In this document: in pieces, positions 63,293 to 64,000 of the stretch
Layout: each line of letters begins with the position of its first letter
How positions within the stretch are numbered: the first letter of the stretch is position 1
Source: Pseudomonas palleroniana
GTDB taxonomy: Bacteria; Pseudomonadota; Gammaproteobacteria; Pseudomonadales; Pseudomonadaceae
Reading direction: 5' to 3'
Length of the DNA stretch: 64,000 bases
Assembly (NCBI RefSeq): GCF_003031675.1
Contig: NZ_PYWX01000019.1
Location: 1-64,000, forward strand
Translations under genes and position numbers: made by a program
Notes under the pieces: model-generated
The model's database searches: none
What the model saw: the letters and a program-made list of their open reading frames with translations, nothing else
What the model was told of the DNA's origin: nothing

Positions 63293-64000
63293 ATGATCAA
63301 ACCATTGGATGAATTTTTGCAGGAGATCGATGAGGGCGACTGGGCGGTGATCAGTTCCGCCACCGATTATCCTGAAAACTGGGTGATCCCGGATCACAGC
63401 CACGAAAAACACCAACTACTCTACGCCATCGAAGGCGTGATGGTGGTGCACTCGGCGCAGAACCAGTGGACGGTGCCGTCCAATCGCGGCTTCTGGATGC
63501 CCAGCGGGCAAGTGCATTCGCTGCGTTGCGTGGGCACGCTGAAGATGCGCAGCGTGTTCGTGCGCCCGGATGCCTTCCCGAATTTGCCCACCGAGACCAA
63601 GGCGGTGAGCATTTCACCGCTGCTCAGTGAACTGATCAAGGCATCGGTGAGTTTGAAGCCGCCTTATGCCGAAGACTCGCGCGATGCGCGGATCATGCAC
63701 CTGATCCTCGACGAACTGGCGATTCTGCCGGCGTTGCCGCTGTCGTTGCCCCAGCCCGCCGACTCACGCATCAACCATATCTGCCAGGCGTTGCAACAGG
63801 ATGCCGGTGACGCCTCGACGGTGGCGGACTGGAGCGACCGACTGGGCCTGGATCAGAAGACCATCCAGCGCCTGTTCCGCAAGGAAACCGGCCTGACGTT
63901 CGGCCAGTGGCGCCAGCAGGCGCGGTTGCTGCTGGCGCTGGAGCGCATTGCGGTGGGGGAGAAGATCATCGATGTGGCGATCGAGCTGGGCTACGACAGC
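63293..64000 (+). CDS. AraC-family transcriptional regulator (3' end outside window)
   Basis: 236 codons are open from ATG 63293 to the window edge without a stop. The N-terminal cupin (HSHEKHQLLYAIEGVMVVHS; RGFWMPSGQVHSLRC) precedes the first AraC HTH (SDRLGLDQKTIQRLFRKETGLTFGQWRQQARLL) and the start of the second (VAIELGYDS). Only the last 20-40 residues are missing. GGGCGAA precedes the ATG. It is divergent from the Fsr-type exporter (145 bases), so it is a likely local regulator, similar in layout to NimR-type systems. Confidence 0.9.
   Translation, partial: MIKPLDEFLQEIDEGDWAVISSATDYPENWVIPDHSHEKHQLLYAIEGVMVVHSAQNQWTVPSNRGFWMPSGQVHSLRCVGTLKMRSVFVRPDAFPNLPTETKAVSISPLLSELIKASVSLKPPYAEDSRDARIMHLILDELAILPALPLSLPQPADSRINHICQALQQDAGDASTVADWSDRLGLDQKTIQRLFRKETGLTFGQWRQQARLLLALERIAVGEKIIDVAIELGYDS

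Overview
The window is chromosomal DNA from a fluorescent-group Pseudomonas (P. fluorescens lineage). The evidence is the protein families (180-kDa NAD-glutamate dehydrogenase, AcnB, AmpR/AmpC, a P. aeruginosa PA0877-PA0886-like itaconate cluster), high GC, and many REP/REPIN palindromes of the type tgtgggagggggcttgctcc between genes. No rRNA, tRNA, CRISPR array or prophage was seen. Genes are densely packed on both strands, so many long antisense ORFs are only shadows of real genes.

Layout. 1-1.3 kb: a complete IS110-family element that sits exactly inside a REP sequence and carries a readable bridge-RNA candidate. 1.3-11.9 kb: a small acidic protein, gdhB, a Sel1-repeat protein, two tandem FCD/GntR regulators with a DctA-type carrier, and tag. 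12-20 kb: a MocR regulator, a mobile REPIN-bearing MITE inserted into another REPIN, an SDR/phosphotransferase pair, an orphan TadG-like protein, a 2-hydroxyacid dehydrogenase, a probable orphan toxin-immunity pair, and a cysteine hydrolase behind a threonine-rich leader peptide and terminator. 20.5-32 kb: Ser/Thr and SulP transporters, acnB with a large structured leader, DUF1289, a tandem Usp protein, miaE, an MFS carrier and an RstAB-like two-component system. 32-38 kb: mipA with a lipoprotein of the beta-lactamase fold that has lost its nucleophile, then a probable type VI peptidoglycan-hydrolase effector with its immunity gene, then a GFA protein.

38.4-48 kb is a divergent LysR regulator plus an eight-gene itaconate operon: itaconyl-CoA hydratase, acyl-CoA dehydrogenase-like protein, MmgE/PrpD protein, CoA-transferase, citramalyl-CoA lyase and a DctPQM TRAP transporter. 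Itaconate would be imported and converted to pyruvate plus acetyl-CoA. 48-50 kb is the divergent ampC/ampR pair. 50-64 kb is mixed housekeeping: DUF2252, dienelactone hydrolase, thioesterase, YceI, an EamA exporter divergent from a MocR regulator, an NTF2-like protein, a micropeptide gene coupled to a CPBP protease, an amidase, an XRE/MmyB regulator, DUF2834, a diguanylate cyclase, an Fsr-type MFS exporter, and an AraC regulator cut off by the window end.

The strongest unusual signals are the IS110 bridge RNA, whose guide segments match both the REP target and the element ends; the threonine-codon attenuator candidate; the nested MITE/REPIN insertion; and the two toxin-immunity pairs that lack their secretion genes.
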